The notes under the pieces were generated by a model. That model was not told the DNA's origin and made no database searches. It saw nothing but the letters and a program-made list of their open reading frames with translations. Positions 35,604-45,332 of a DNA stretch of 50,134 nucleotides are shown in pieces; the first letter of the stretch is position 1; every line of letters begins with the position of its first letter. This stretch comes from Lentzea indica (GTDB taxonomy: Bacteria > Actinomycetota > Actinomycetes > Mycobacteriales > Pseudonocardiaceae). Position numbers and translations under genes: made by a program. The stretch is taken from NCBI RefSeq assembly GCF_012184385.1, contig NZ_VSRL01000044.1:1-50134 (forward strand), in the 5' to 3' direction.

Positions 35604-36140
35604 GTGCGCAAGGACCTGATCACCGACGCCGCGATCCGGATCGTGGCCGAACAAGGCATGCGCGGGCTCACCCATCGCGCGGTCGACCGCGAGGCGGGCC
35701 TGCCGGAAGGCTCCACCAGCGCGTACTTCCGCACGCGCAAGGCGTTGATCGAAGGGTTCGTGGAACGTCTCGCCGTCCAGGAGCAACAGGAGATCGTCCT
35801 CGACCAGGACGACCTCGCCGGCGGCATCGCGAAGACGATCGACGGCTGGCTCGTCGAGCGGAACCGGACGCTCGCCAGGTACGCGGCGATGCTCGAGGCC
35901 ACGCACCACCCGGAGCTCAAGTCGATCCTCGTCCACTCCCCTCGCGAACAGGCGACCGCGCTGGCCAGGGCGCTGGGCCACGAGAGCCCGGAACACGCCG
36001 GCGCACACTTCACCGCGTTCATCGAGGGCCTGCTCTTCTACCGGCTCGTCGGCGGGGGCAGCACGACCGGGCCGAGGCCGGGCACCGAGGAAAGCCTGCG
36101 GGACCTCAAGAAGGCCGTCGAAAAGGTGTTGCGACCGTAG
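35604..36140 (+). CDS. TetR-family transcriptional regulator
   Basis: 178 aa from GTG 35604, preceded by GAGGAG. The N-terminal DNA-binding domain reads RKDLITDAAIRIVAEQGMRG, LTHRAVDREAGLPEGSTSAY and FRTRKALIEGFVERL. The unusual helix-turn-helix (LPEGSTSAYF) is typical of the YcdC/TetR_C subgroup. A ligand domain follows to the C-terminus. It is divergent from the FAD monooxygenase and surely binds the three palindromes between them (inference from layout). The open frame extends to 35505, but this start has the ribosome site and lies after the operators. Confidence 0.92.
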   Translation: MRKDLITDAAIRIVAEQGMRGLTHRAVDREAGLPEGSTSAYFRTRKALIEGFVERLAVQEQQEIVLDQDDLAGGIAKTIDGWLVERNRTLARYAAMLEATHHPELKSILVHSPREQATALARALGHESPEHAGAHFTAFIEGLLFYRLVGGGSTTGPRPGTEESLRDLKKAVEKVLRP

Positions 36141-36154
36141 GTACCGTGAGTTTC

Positions 36155-36187
36155 ATGGGATTCGGGTACGGGGTCTTCTACCTCTGA
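36155..36187 (+). CDS. Leader peptide (10 codons) before the ABC-F gene
   Basis: ATG 36155 opens MGFGYGVFYL, followed by TGA at 36185. It is too short for ordinary gene calling. Position (60 bp before the ABC-F start), aromatic/Gly-rich composition and the surrounding inverted repeats fit an upstream leader ORF used for ribosome-stalling control of antibiotic-resistance ABC-F genes. Such leaders are established for the family, but this one is inferred. Confidence 0.6.
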   Translation: MGFGYGVFYL

Positions 36188-36241
36188 TCACGGACGTGTG
36201 CCACCACGCAACACGTCCTGATTTCGCGTACCCAAAAGAGG
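36164..36241 (+). promoter_or_regulatory. Attenuator-like RNA folds in the ABC-F leader
   Basis: Three complementarities are visible. GGACGTGT (36192-36199) pairs with ACACGTCC (36211-36218). GGGTACG (36164-36170, inside the leader ORF) pairs with CGTACCC (36227-36233). CCTCT (36181-36185, end of the leader ORF) pairs with AGAGG (36237-36241), the ribosome site of the ABC-F gene. The last two cross and so are alternatives or a pseudoknot. A ribosome stalled on the leader would free the ribosome site. Confidence 0.55.
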
Positions 36242-36247
36242 ATTCCC

Positions 36248-37807
<1,560 letters not shown>

Positions 37808-37838
37808 GTCCTCTGCCGAGCACTGGGAGGTGTGCGAG

Positions 37839-39044
37839 ATGACCGAACTGATCTCCGAAGAGCTGCCCACAACGCGCCAGAACCCGTTCGACCCGCCCGC
37901 CGAGGTCACCGCGATCCGGGACCAGGCCCGCATCAGCCGGCTGAAGTTCGCCGACGGTCACCTCGGCTGGCTGGTCACCGGCCACCACCAGGTGCGCGAG
38001 ATCCTGGGAAGTCCCAAGTTCAGCAACAACCCGGAGAAGCACCACATGCTCGACCGGCGCTTCCAGGGCGAGGTGCCCGAGGACAAGCGCAAGTCGGAGC
38101 CGGGCATGTTCCTCAGCCAGGACCCGCCGGACCACACGCGGCTGCGCAAGATGCTGCAGGGCCAGTTCACGGTCCGGCGGATGAACCAGCTGTCCGAGTG
38201 GATCGGCACGATCGTCGACGACCAGCTCGCACACATGCGGACGTTCGACGGCAAGGCGGACCTCGTGAAGGAGTTCGCGCTTCCGGTGCCGTCACTGGTG
38301 ATCTGCGCGTTGCTCGGCGTTGACTACGACGAGCGGCACAGGTTCCAGGAAGACACGGCGAAGATGCTGAGCCTGGACAGCACGTTCAAGGAAGCCATGG
38401 ACGCGATTGCGCGCATCCAGGACTTCATGCGCGAGCTGATCGCCCGCAAGAAGGCGAACCCCGGCGGCGACGACATGATCAGCGACCTGCTTGCCACCGG
38501 GGAGCCGACCGACGAGGAAGCGTCGAACATGGCGCTGCTGCTCCTGCTCGCCGGGCACGAGACCACCGCGAACATGCTGGGCATCGGCACGTTCACGCTG
38601 CTTCAGCACCCTGATCAGCTCAAGATCCTCAAGGACGAGCCGGAGGTCATCGACAACGCCGTCGAGGAGCTCATGCGGTACCTGTCGATCATCCACTTCG
38701 GACCGGTGCGCACCGCCGTCGAGGACGTGGAGATCGACGGGCACCTGATCAAGGCGGGCGACACCGTGCTGATGCACGTGCCTGCGGCGAACCGGGACCC
38801 GGAGAAGTTCACCGGCAACCCCGATGAGCTCGACCTGCGCCGGCCCGCGTCGGGGCACGTCGCGTTCGGGCACGGCATCCACCAGTGCCTGGGCCAGCAA
38901 CTCGCCCGCATCGAGATGCGGATCGGGTTCTCCAAGCTGTTCCAGGAGTTCCCCGACCTCCGGCTGGACGTGGAGCCGGAGGAGGTGCCACTGCGCACGG
39001 ACATGGGGATCTACGGAGTCCACTCGTTGCCAGTAGCGTGGTGA
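37839..39044 (+). CDS. Cytochrome P450 (CYP105-like)
   Basis: 401 aa, ATG 37839 eight bases behind GGGAGG. I-helix LLLAGHETTANMLG (acid-alcohol pair), K-helix ExxR in VEELMRYLS, and heme loop HVAFGHGIHQCLGQQLARIE with the axial Cys. It should be a soluble class I monooxygenase fed by a small ferredoxin; the partner gene begins two bases after the stop. Substrate is unknown; such pairs often oxidise terpenoids, macrolides or xenobiotics. Confidence 0.95.
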   Translation: MTELISEELPTTRQNPFDPPAEVTAIRDQARISRLKFADGHLGWLVTGHHQVREILGSPKFSNNPEKHHMLDRRFQGEVPEDKRKSEPGMFLSQDPPDHTRLRKMLQGQFTVRRMNQLSEWIGTIVDDQLAHMRTFDGKADLVKEFALPVPSLVICALLGVDYDERHRFQEDTAKMLSLDSTFKEAMDAIARIQDFMRELIARKKANPGGDDMISDLLATGEPTDEEASNMALLLLLAGHETTANMLGIGTFTLLQHPDQLKILKDEPEVIDNAVEELMRYLSIIHFGPVRTAVEDVEIDGHLIKAGDTVLMHVPAANRDPEKFTGNPDELDLRRPASGHVAFGHGIHQCLGQQLARIEMRIGFSKLFQEFPDLRLDVEPEEVPLRTDMGIYGVHSLPVAW

Positions 39045-39046
39045 AC

Positions 39047-39238
39047 ATGAAGATTTCCGTCGACCAGTCGAAGTGCTGCGGTTCGGGAATGTGCGTTCTG
39101 ACGGACCCGGACCTCTTCGACCAGAACGAAGAGGACGGCACGGTCGTGCTCCTTCAGGAGCACCCCGACGCCGAGCACGAGGCCACCGCGAAGGAAGCGG
39201 CGAGCCTGTGCCCGGCGGGCGCGATCACAGTCAGTTGA
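39047..39238 (+). CDS. 3Fe-4S ferredoxin, partner of the upstream P450
   Basis: 63 aa from ATG 39047 (an in-frame GTG lies at 39041). It reads MKISVDQSKCCGSGMCVLTD, with CCGSGMC and a later CPAGAI supplying three cluster Cys. The position of the fourth Cys of a 4Fe-4S site is Gly/Ser, so a 3Fe-4S cluster is expected. It carries electrons from a ferredoxin reductase to the P450. The 3' end overlaps the convergent TNT gene by 8 bp. Confidence 0.93.
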   Translation: MKISVDQSKCCGSGMCVLTDPDLFDQNEEDGTVVLLQEHPDAEHEATAKEAASLCPAGAITVS

Positions 39239-39860
39239 TCCGCACGAGGTAGCCGTTGGAGAGCAGCCAGGCGACATTCAGTGCCCCGTCGCCTGGCACC
39301 AGCGCCCTGTCCAGCTTCTGCTGCAGACCACCGCCTGGCTGCTCGAACCACGGCGCGATCGGGCCCTCCCACACCGCGAACGCCTTCGTCACCTTGTAGG
39401 CGTGGTAGTTGCAGCGATACGCGGGGTCGAACGTGTTCAGGCTCTGCGGCGGAATCGCACGCGTCGAGTAGTGCGCGCCCTTGTACGCCAGGAACCCGCC
39501 GTACTCGCTGCCGAACCGGTCGAGCTTCGTGTTGGCGCCGAGGGTCCTCCTGTACTTGATCGGCTCGCCGTCCGGCTTGAGCCAGAACCCGTCCTGCGGC
39601 GGGTAGTTCCAGCTCGTGCCGTTCCAGTACTTCGCCAGGAACGCGTCCGGGGTGAGGTTGCCGAACCTCTTGTACCCGGCCACGAGCGGGCCGACGGGCT
39701 GCTGCCACGGCCGGGGCAGCGTCTCCGGCCCGAGCCGGCTGTCGCCCTGGTAGGCGCCGGCACAGACTTCCGGAGCCGCGGTCGCGATTCCGGCATTGAC
39801 GCCGAACAGGACGAGTGTCGCGGTGAAGACCGCGACCAAGAATCGTTTGCCTGCGAACAT
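39231..39860 (-). CDS. Secreted TNT-domain (NAD+ glycohydrolase-like) protein
   Basis: 209 aa from ATG 39860. Signal peptide about 1-29 (FLVAVFTATLVLFGV, cleavage near ATAAP). The mature protein carries the tuberculosis-necrotizing-toxin (TNT/DUF4237) domain: LDRFGSEYGGFLAYKGAHYS, TRAIPPQSL, YHAYKVTKAFAVWEGPIAPW, and FEQPGGGLQQK, then NVAWLLSNGYL. These include the family Arg and the Gln of GGGxQ needed for NAD+ cleavage. It is a stand-alone secreted form, not fused to a channel or secretion module, resembling the extracellular NADases of fungi and actinomycetes. No neighbouring gene is recognised as its immunity protein. Confidence 0.88.
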   Translation of the reverse strand: MFAGKRFLVAVFTATLVLFGVNAGIATAAPEVCAGAYQGDSRLGPETLPRPWQQPVGPLVAGYKRFGNLTPDAFLAKYWNGTSWNYPPQDGFWLKPDGEPIKYRRTLGANTKLDRFGSEYGGFLAYKGAHYSTRAIPPQSLNTFDPAYRCNYHAYKVTKAFAVWEGPIAPWFEQPGGGLQQKLDRALVPGDGALNVAWLLSNGYLVRIN

Positions 39861-39909
39861 GCTTCGCATCCTGGCGCAGGTGAGCGACTTCCGCACTACC
39901 CTCATCCGC

Positions 39910-40710
39910 GTGAATCTCGCTCCCGGCTGGTATCCCGACAACGCCGACCCGCGCTTCGTCCGTTGGTGGGACGGCACCCAGTGGACGTCACACGTGCAGC
40001 CGCGCCAGCAGCAGACCGACGCCCACCACGCGGAAATGCAGATGGGCGGCACCGGCCAGGACCGCGTCGCGCAGCAGGTCCAGCGCGCCGGTGTCCAGGG
40101 AGTGGTGCAGGGCGGCGGCGGCACGTTGTTCACCGAGCCCGTCCTGGTCGTGAACCAGAAGGCGAAGCTCGTCGAGATGTCGAACTCCTACGTCATCTAC
40201 GACCAGCACGCCCGCCACATCGGCACCGTCGAGCAGGTCGGCCAGTCCGGTGCCGCCAAAGCGTTGCGGGCCTTCACCAAGCTCGACTCGATGCTCGACG
40301 TCCGGCTGGAGATCCGCGACGTCCAAGGCCATCCGGTGCTCCGCATCACGCGTCCGGCGACCATGTGGAAGTCCAAGGTCCTGGTCGAGCGCGGCGACGG
40401 CATGCCGATCGGCGAGATCATCCAGGAGAACGTGTTCGGCAAGGTCCGCTTCGCCTACGTCTGCAACGGAATGAAGGTCGGCGGCATCTACGCCGAGAAC
40501 TTCCGCGCGTGGAACTTCTCGTTGCGCGACCACACCGAGACCGAGGTCGCGCGGATCACCAAGACGTGGCAGGGCATGGCCAAGGCCATGTTCTCGACCG
40601 CCGACAACTACGTCGTGCAGTTCCACCGGCAGGTACCGGACCCGTTGCTGAGCATGATCGTGGCGTCCGGCGTCACGGTCGACACCGTGCTGAGCCAGAA
40701 CCAGGGCTAG
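39910..40710 (+). CDS. LURP-one/scramblase-like protein with N-terminal DUF2510
   Basis: 266 aa from GTG 39910. The N-terminus is a DUF2510 module (LAPGWYPDNADPRFVRWWDG, then TQWT), a putative surface or protein-binding motif. A Gln-rich linker and a phospholipid scramblase/LURP-one-like beta-barrel follow (LVVNQKAKLVEMSNSYVIYD, KALRAFTKLDSMLDVRLEIR, WNFSLRDHTETEVARITKTW). No Shine-Dalgarno sequence is seen; TACCCT eight bases before the GTG may be a leaderless -10. An ATG at 39859 would give a longer form overlapping the divergent TNT start. Function unknown. Confidence 0.8.
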   Translation: MNLAPGWYPDNADPRFVRWWDGTQWTSHVQPRQQQTDAHHAEMQMGGTGQDRVAQQVQRAGVQGVVQGGGGTLFTEPVLVVNQKAKLVEMSNSYVIYDQHARHIGTVEQVGQSGAAKALRAFTKLDSMLDVRLEIRDVQGHPVLRITRPATMWKSKVLVERGDGMPIGEIIQENVFGKVRFAYVCNGMKVGGIYAENFRAWNFSLRDHTETEVARITKTWQGMAKAMFSTADNYVVQFHRQVPDPLLSMIVASGVTVDTVLSQNQG

Positions 40711-40716
40711 ACCCCA

Positions 40717-40736
40717 GCAGGAAACGACGGTCCTGC
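40717..40736 (+). terminator. Short hairpin after the LURP-one-like gene
   Basis: GCAGGA (40717-40722) pairs with TCCTGC (40731-40736) just past the stop at 40710. The 6-bp stem has no U-tract. Confidence 0.35.
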
Positions 40737-40858
40737 GGTCATTGCGGAGGAAGGGCACATTTCCTGGCGCGGGGCGGTGTGTACAGGGTTGCACCTTCCG
40801 TAGCGGCATGTGGTCCAGTGGACTTACGTCCCGATCCCTTGAGGAAAGGTCCCTGCTC

Positions 40859-41770
40859 ATGCATTCGTCTTTCACGCCACCCCGCCAGGTCAAGATCGGT
40901 GACGCGGCGGCCTTCGCCGGCAGCACGCCACGGGCGATTCGCCATTACCACGAGATCGGCCTGCTCCCCGAGCCTGAGCGGGGCGGTGATGACCGCCGCC
41001 GCTACGGGTACGAGGACATGATCCGCCTGCTGTGGATTCGCAAGATGGCCAACGCCGGGATCGCCCTGGACGACATCCGTGACGCCTTTACCACCGGCAT
41101 GGCTTCCGCCGGTGCGGACAGCGGAGACGGTATCGCGGGCATCCTGGAGCGGTTGGAGGAAACCCTCGCCGAGCAGGAGGCGGAATTGCGGCGGCAACGG
41201 ACCGCCGTGCAGCGGATGCGCACCGAAGGCAGCCGGATGGGCCTGCTCTCCGACTTCGTCACCGAACGCCTCAAGAGCCTGCCCGAAGGCTCCCTGCGTC
41301 AGGCGGACCTGGACGATCTGCTGGTCACTGAGCGGATCTTCGGCCCGCTCGGCGCGGCCGTCCGGGCCACCCGCTTCGTCGTCCTGGCCACGCATCCCGC
41401 TCTGCGGGAGCATTCCGACCGCATCGATGACGCCGAGGAGGCACTCGATGACAGCGTCGCCGTCGATGATCCACGGGTGGCTCAAGTGGCCGTCGAGCGG
41501 CACGCCTTCGAAAGCGCCCTGCAGGCCGTCATCGAGGAGTCCGGCCTGGACAAGGACGACGACGCCCTCTTCGACGCCTGGGACACTTTGCACGCTGCTA
41601 CCGCCGATGACGGCGAGGACGAGGCCGACCTCAGCTCTGGCAGGCGGGAGGCTGACTCCATGAGCGCGTTGGAAGCCATCGGCAAGATGCCCTACGACTT
41701 CTCCCCAGCCCGCCTGCGCTGTATGGAACTGGCCGAAGAGCTGTCCGCCCAAGACTCACCCGCTACCTGA
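40859..41770 (+). CDS. MerR-family transcriptional regulator
   Basis: 303 aa from ATG 40859. N-terminal MerR domain: VKIGDAAAFAGSTPRAIRHY, HEIGLLPEPERGGDDRRRYG, and YEDMIRLLWIRKMANAGIAL. A dimerising coiled coil (GILERLEETLAEQEAELRRQ) follows. The 180-aa C-terminal effector region is helical, without Cys-rich metal sites or a TipA-type fold recognised by eye, so the inducer is unknown. It is flanked by convergent SARP. MerR proteins usually act on long-spacer promoters; GTTGCA near 40788 could be a -35 of its own promoter. Confidence 0.88.
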   Translation: MHSSFTPPRQVKIGDAAAFAGSTPRAIRHYHEIGLLPEPERGGDDRRRYGYEDMIRLLWIRKMANAGIALDDIRDAFTTGMASAGADSGDGIAGILERLEETLAEQEAELRRQRTAVQRMRTEGSRMGLLSDFVTERLKSLPEGSLRQADLDDLLVTERIFGPLGAAVRATRFVVLATHPALREHSDRIDDAEEALDDSVAVDDPRVAQVAVERHAFESALQAVIEESGLDKDDDALFDAWDTLHAATADDGEDEADLSSGRREADSMSALEAIGKMPYDFSPARLRCMELAEELSAQDSPAT

Positions 41771-41785
41771 AACACTGCCTGGTGC

Positions 41786-44713
41786 TCAGTAGGACGTCGC
41801 CAGGCGGAGTTCGTCGACCTCCGCCTGGAACCCGGCCGCGGTCAACGTCTCCTCGGCCTGCCGCCAGTGTTCCCGAGCCTCCTCGACCCGGCCTGCCCGC
41901 TCCAAAGCGTTGCCCAGCACGCGCAACGACCGGCCGAACTCCGGCGGCGAGTCCATCTCCCGGGCCTGGTCCAGCGCGAGCGACGCCAGGCGCACGGCTT
42001 CCTCCGGTGTCGCGGCCAAGCCGGAACGCAGCCGCCACACCCAGATCCTGCCTTGCCGGTCGTCGTGCTCCTCGAAGAACTCCCAGGCCTGCCGCAACTG
42101 TTCCTCGGCCAGGGAGATCTGCCCTGACCGGATCAACGTGTCCGCGAGGAACAACCGGATGTTCGCCGCCATGTCGGGATCCCCGAGCTTCTGCGCGGCG
42201 GCCAGCGAGGACCGCAGGAACTCCGCCGACATCCGCAGCTCACCCGTGAACTGGTGCAGCCGCCCCAGTTCGAGCGTCGCCATCAGCTCGCTCTGCTCGT
42301 CGCCCAGCTGCCCGGCGACTCGTCGCGCGCGCTCCAGGTACTCCTGCGCCGCGGCCAGACCACCGGCACGCCGTTCGATGGCGCCCAACGAGCACAGGAC
42401 CTCGATCTCGCCGTGCGGGTTGCCGGATGCGACGAACCGGCTCATCGCTTCACGATGCGCCTCACGGGCCTCCGCGGACCGGCCACTCCACTCGTGCATC
42501 CAGCCCATGCCGTACCAGGCGTAGGCCTCGCCCCACACGTCGCCGGCAAGGGCGAAACCTTCTTGGGCGGCCTGGAAGTTCTCCGACGCGGCGACGTAGT
42601 TGTGCAGCCGCGCGCACAGGATTCCGCGCTGCTGGAACAGGATCGGCTTGCGTTCGGGAGGCGCGCACGACAGCCCGAGGTCGTTGATCTGCTCCCAGTC
42701 GTCGAACCGCGCCCGCAGGTCGCAGAACGCCGTCGACCGGATCACCAGCTCGGCGGCCGTGGAACCCAGGCCGAGAGCGGCGGCCTGGGTGATCACGGCG
42801 TGGATGTTCTGCCACTCCGCGTCGAACCAGTCTGCCGCGTCGCCGAGGTCGAACCGTTCCAGCGCAAGGGGTTCCAGCCGGATCGCCTGGTGCGGCAGCT
42901 CCACGTCCGCCCGCGTGGCGAGGTCGAGCCACTGCTCGAACAGCGCCTTCAGGGCAACGGCCGGGTTCTCGGACGCGGCCTCACGGCCGAAAGCGCGCAG
43001 CAGATCGTGCAGCCGGTAGCGCACCTGCCCCAGCGCGTCGCGGCCCGCGTAGTCGACCAGGCGAGCGTCGACCAGTGCCTCGACGTGGTCTTCCGCGTCG
43101 TCGAGGTCCAGGCGCAGCAACGGCGACGCGACCCACGCCGGGAAGTCCGGGGTGTCGACCAGCGACAGCAGCCGGAACGCGGTTCGGTGCGTCTCGTCCA
43201 GGCCGTCGTAGGACAGCGCGAGGGAGGCACGCACGTCGAGGTCGCCCAGCGACAGCTCGTCGAAGCGGCGGCGTTCGTCGGACAACCGGCCGGCGAGCTT
43301 CGCGAGCTGCCAGTGCGGGCGCGCGACCAGGCGTGCCGCCGCCACCCGCAGCGCCAGCGGCAGCTTGCCGCAGTAGGTCACGATCTCCTGCGCCGCACCG
43401 GGTTCGGCGGCACAGCGGGTCTCGCCGACCGCCGCACGCAGCAGCGCCAGCGCATCAGATGACGGCAGCACGTCCAGAGGCACGACGTGAGCCGCCTCCA
43501 GGCCGGCCAGCGCCGCCCGTGACGTCACCAGGGCCGCGCCCGAGGTCGTTCCCGGCAGCAACGGCCGGACCTGGGCCTCGTTGATCGCGTTGTCCAGCAC
43601 GACCAGGATCCGCCGGTCCGACAGCAGATCCCGGTAGAGATCCACCCGATCCTCCACAGAGGACGGAATGGCACCACCGGAGACGCCGAGGCCGCGCAGC
43701 AACCGGTCGAGGGCGGCGGCGGGCTCGACGGGCTTCTGCTCGCCGCCGCGCAGGTTCAGGTACAGCTGGCCGTCCGGGAACGCGTCCCGCACGACATGCG
43801 CGCAATGGACGGCCAGCGAAGTCTTGCCCACACCGCCGGGGCCCGTGATCGTCCACGTCCCGCCGGAGCGCAAGCCGGCCGTGAGCCGCACGACCTCGTC
43901 GGCCCTGCCGGAGAAGTCACCCACCGCCGGCGGCAGCCAGGAGGGTCCTGACTGCACGGCGACCGGCGCGGAAGAGCCTGCCAGGACCTCCATGTGCAGG
44001 GCGCGCAGTTCCGCGTTCGGGTCGATGCCGAGCTCGTCGGCGAGCACCTCACTGGCCCGCCGGTACACGTCGAGCGCCTGCGCCTGCTGGCCGGTGCGGT
44101 GCAGGGCGAGCATCAGCTGGTACCAGAAGCGCTCGCGCAACGGGTGTTCCGCGACCAGCGAGCGCAGCTCGTCGACGATCTGGTCGTGCCGGCCGAGCTG
44201 CAGCTCGGCGTCGTTGCGGCGCTCCAGCACCTCCCAGCGCTGTTCGTTCAGACGCTGGACGTCGGTCTGTTCCATGCGCAGCGACGAGATCTGGTCCAGA
44301 GCGGGTCCGCGCCACAGCGCCGCGGCCTCGCCGAGAAGCCGGGCCTCGGTCTCCAGGTCGGGTGCGCGACGGGCTTCCGCACGCAGCCGCTGGAACGTCA
44401 GCAGGTCGAGCTGGTCGTCCTCGACGTGGATCGAGTAGCCGGTCGGCCACGTGCGGACGAGCTTGCGGTCGGCGAGGTCGTCCAGCGACTGTCTCAACCG
44501 CATGACGTACGTCTGCAGAGTCGCGCGCGCCGACCCGGACGGTTCCTCGCCCCAGAGATGTTCCATCAGCTCGTACGACGAGACCGGCGCGTTGGCTTTC
44601 ATCAGCAACGCGGCGAGCAGGACACGCTGTTTGGCCGAGCGGAGCTCCACCAGCCGGCCCGAGTCGATGACCTGCAACGATCCGAGAACCCTGAACCCCC
44701 ACCGCCGTTGCAT
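41786..44713 (-). CDS. SARP-type regulator with BTAD, NB-ARC and TPR domains (AfsR-like)
   Basis: 975 aa. OmpR-type DNA-binding domain about 10-95 (LRSAKQRVLLAALLMKANAP), BTAD about 100-245 (RFWYQLMLALHRTGQQAQAL, then DVYRRASEVLADELGIDP). NB-ARC P-loop ITGPGGVGKTS (291-298 core) with RILVVLDN as Walker B and GKLPLALRVAAA (GLPL-like). C-terminal TPRs run from about 640 to 975. This is the layout of AfsR-type large activators of secondary metabolism and development. Its target cluster may be one of the P450 or lanthipeptide loci nearby, but layout does not show which. It is divergent from a small secreted protein. Confidence 0.93.
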   Translation of the reverse strand: MQRRWGFRVLGSLQVIDSGRLVELRSAKQRVLLAALLMKANAPVSSYELMEHLWGEEPSGSARATLQTYVMRLRQSLDDLADRKLVRTWPTGYSIHVEDDQLDLLTFQRLRAEARRAPDLETEARLLGEAAALWRGPALDQISSLRMEQTDVQRLNEQRWEVLERRNDAELQLGRHDQIVDELRSLVAEHPLRERFWYQLMLALHRTGQQAQALDVYRRASEVLADELGIDPNAELRALHMEVLAGSSAPVAVQSGPSWLPPAVGDFSGRADEVVRLTAGLRSGGTWTITGPGGVGKTSLAVHCAHVVRDAFPDGQLYLNLRGGEQKPVEPAAALDRLLRGLGVSGGAIPSSVEDRVDLYRDLLSDRRILVVLDNAINEAQVRPLLPGTTSGAALVTSRAALAGLEAAHVVPLDVLPSSDALALLRAAVGETRCAAEPGAAQEIVTYCGKLPLALRVAAARLVARPHWQLAKLAGRLSDERRRFDELSLGDLDVRASLALSYDGLDETHRTAFRLLSLVDTPDFPAWVASPLLRLDLDDAEDHVEALVDARLVDYAGRDALGQVRYRLHDLLRAFGREAASENPAVALKALFEQWLDLATRADVELPHQAIRLEPLALERFDLGDAADWFDAEWQNIHAVITQAAALGLGSTAAELVIRSTAFCDLRARFDDWEQINDLGLSCAPPERKPILFQQRGILCARLHNYVAASENFQAAQEGFALAGDVWGEAYAWYGMGWMHEWSGRSAEAREAHREAMSRFVASGNPHGEIEVLCSLGAIERRAGGLAAAQEYLERARRVAGQLGDEQSELMATLELGRLHQFTGELRMSAEFLRSSLAAAQKLGDPDMAANIRLFLADTLIRSGQISLAEEQLRQAWEFFEEHDDRQGRIWVWRLRSGLAATPEEAVRLASLALDQAREMDSPPEFGRSLRVLGNALERAGRVEEAREHWRQAEETLTAAGFQAEVDELRLATSY

Positions 44714-44785
44714 GAGCCGATCCTAACCAGCCGGTAACCCGAGGTGTCAGCGAAATGTCAGCGGCCGTCGTGATGCTCACAGCTC

Positions 44786-45247
44786 ATGAAGAGGTCAGCA
44801 CTCATCGCCGCAGGTGCGGTGCTTCTCGGCTTGGTCACGGCGAACAACGCGCTGGCTGAGAGCGCTCCCGGCTGCGGACCCGTCACCCAGATCGGCAACA
44901 CCGCCTACGTCGGGGATCACGGGCAGCGGTGGGCGTCGGTGAAGCAGTTCAAGGGCTGTGGCAAGAACTGGGCCTACGTCTACACCTGGACGGAGACCCA
45001 CAACGCCGGTGCCCCGTACACCCCGGAACTCATCGTGATCGAGAAGTGGGCGCACAAGGACGCGCGTGAACCGTACGGGCACGAGGGTCTGAAGAAGGGC
45101 CGCTACCGCCAGAAGGAACTGTGGTCCGGCGGCGCCAACACCCTGGACACCTGCACGTCCGCCTACGTCGAGTGGAACTCCGGCGCCCAGACCTACCCGG
45201 TGCGCACGACATCCGCTGCTGACACACGAGCCGGAGCGGCATCTTAG
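44786..45247 (+). CDS. Small secreted protein of unknown function
   Basis: 153 aa. Signal peptide about 1-24 (KRSALIAAGAVLLGLVTANN, cleavage near ALAES). The mature part is rich in Trp/Tyr with four Cys (CGPVTQ, FKGCGKNW, and LDTCTSAYVEW near the end), probably two disulfides. No family is recognised. It is divergent from the SARP gene by 72 bp, so the SARP protein could control it. Confidence 0.75.
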   Translation: MKRSALIAAGAVLLGLVTANNALAESAPGCGPVTQIGNTAYVGDHGQRWASVKQFKGCGKNWAYVYTWTETHNAGAPYTPELIVIEKWAHKDAREPYGHEGLKKGRYRQKELWSGGANTLDTCTSAYVEWNSGAQTYPVRTTSAADTRAGAAS

Positions 45248-45275
45248 GCCCCCAGCTGGGTGCCGCTCTGTTCAT

Positions 45276-45326
45276 GGTGTCGCCGGGGCTCGAAGCCCAA
45301 ACCTCTCCTCGGGCCCCGGCGACGCC
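45276..45326. terminator. Bidirectional terminator, 13-bp G/C stem
   Basis: Bases 45276-45288 pair with 45314-45326 (13 bp, one G-U). It sits between the convergent stops at 45247 and 45333. Confidence 0.8.
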
Positions 45327-45332
45327 TTCCAC

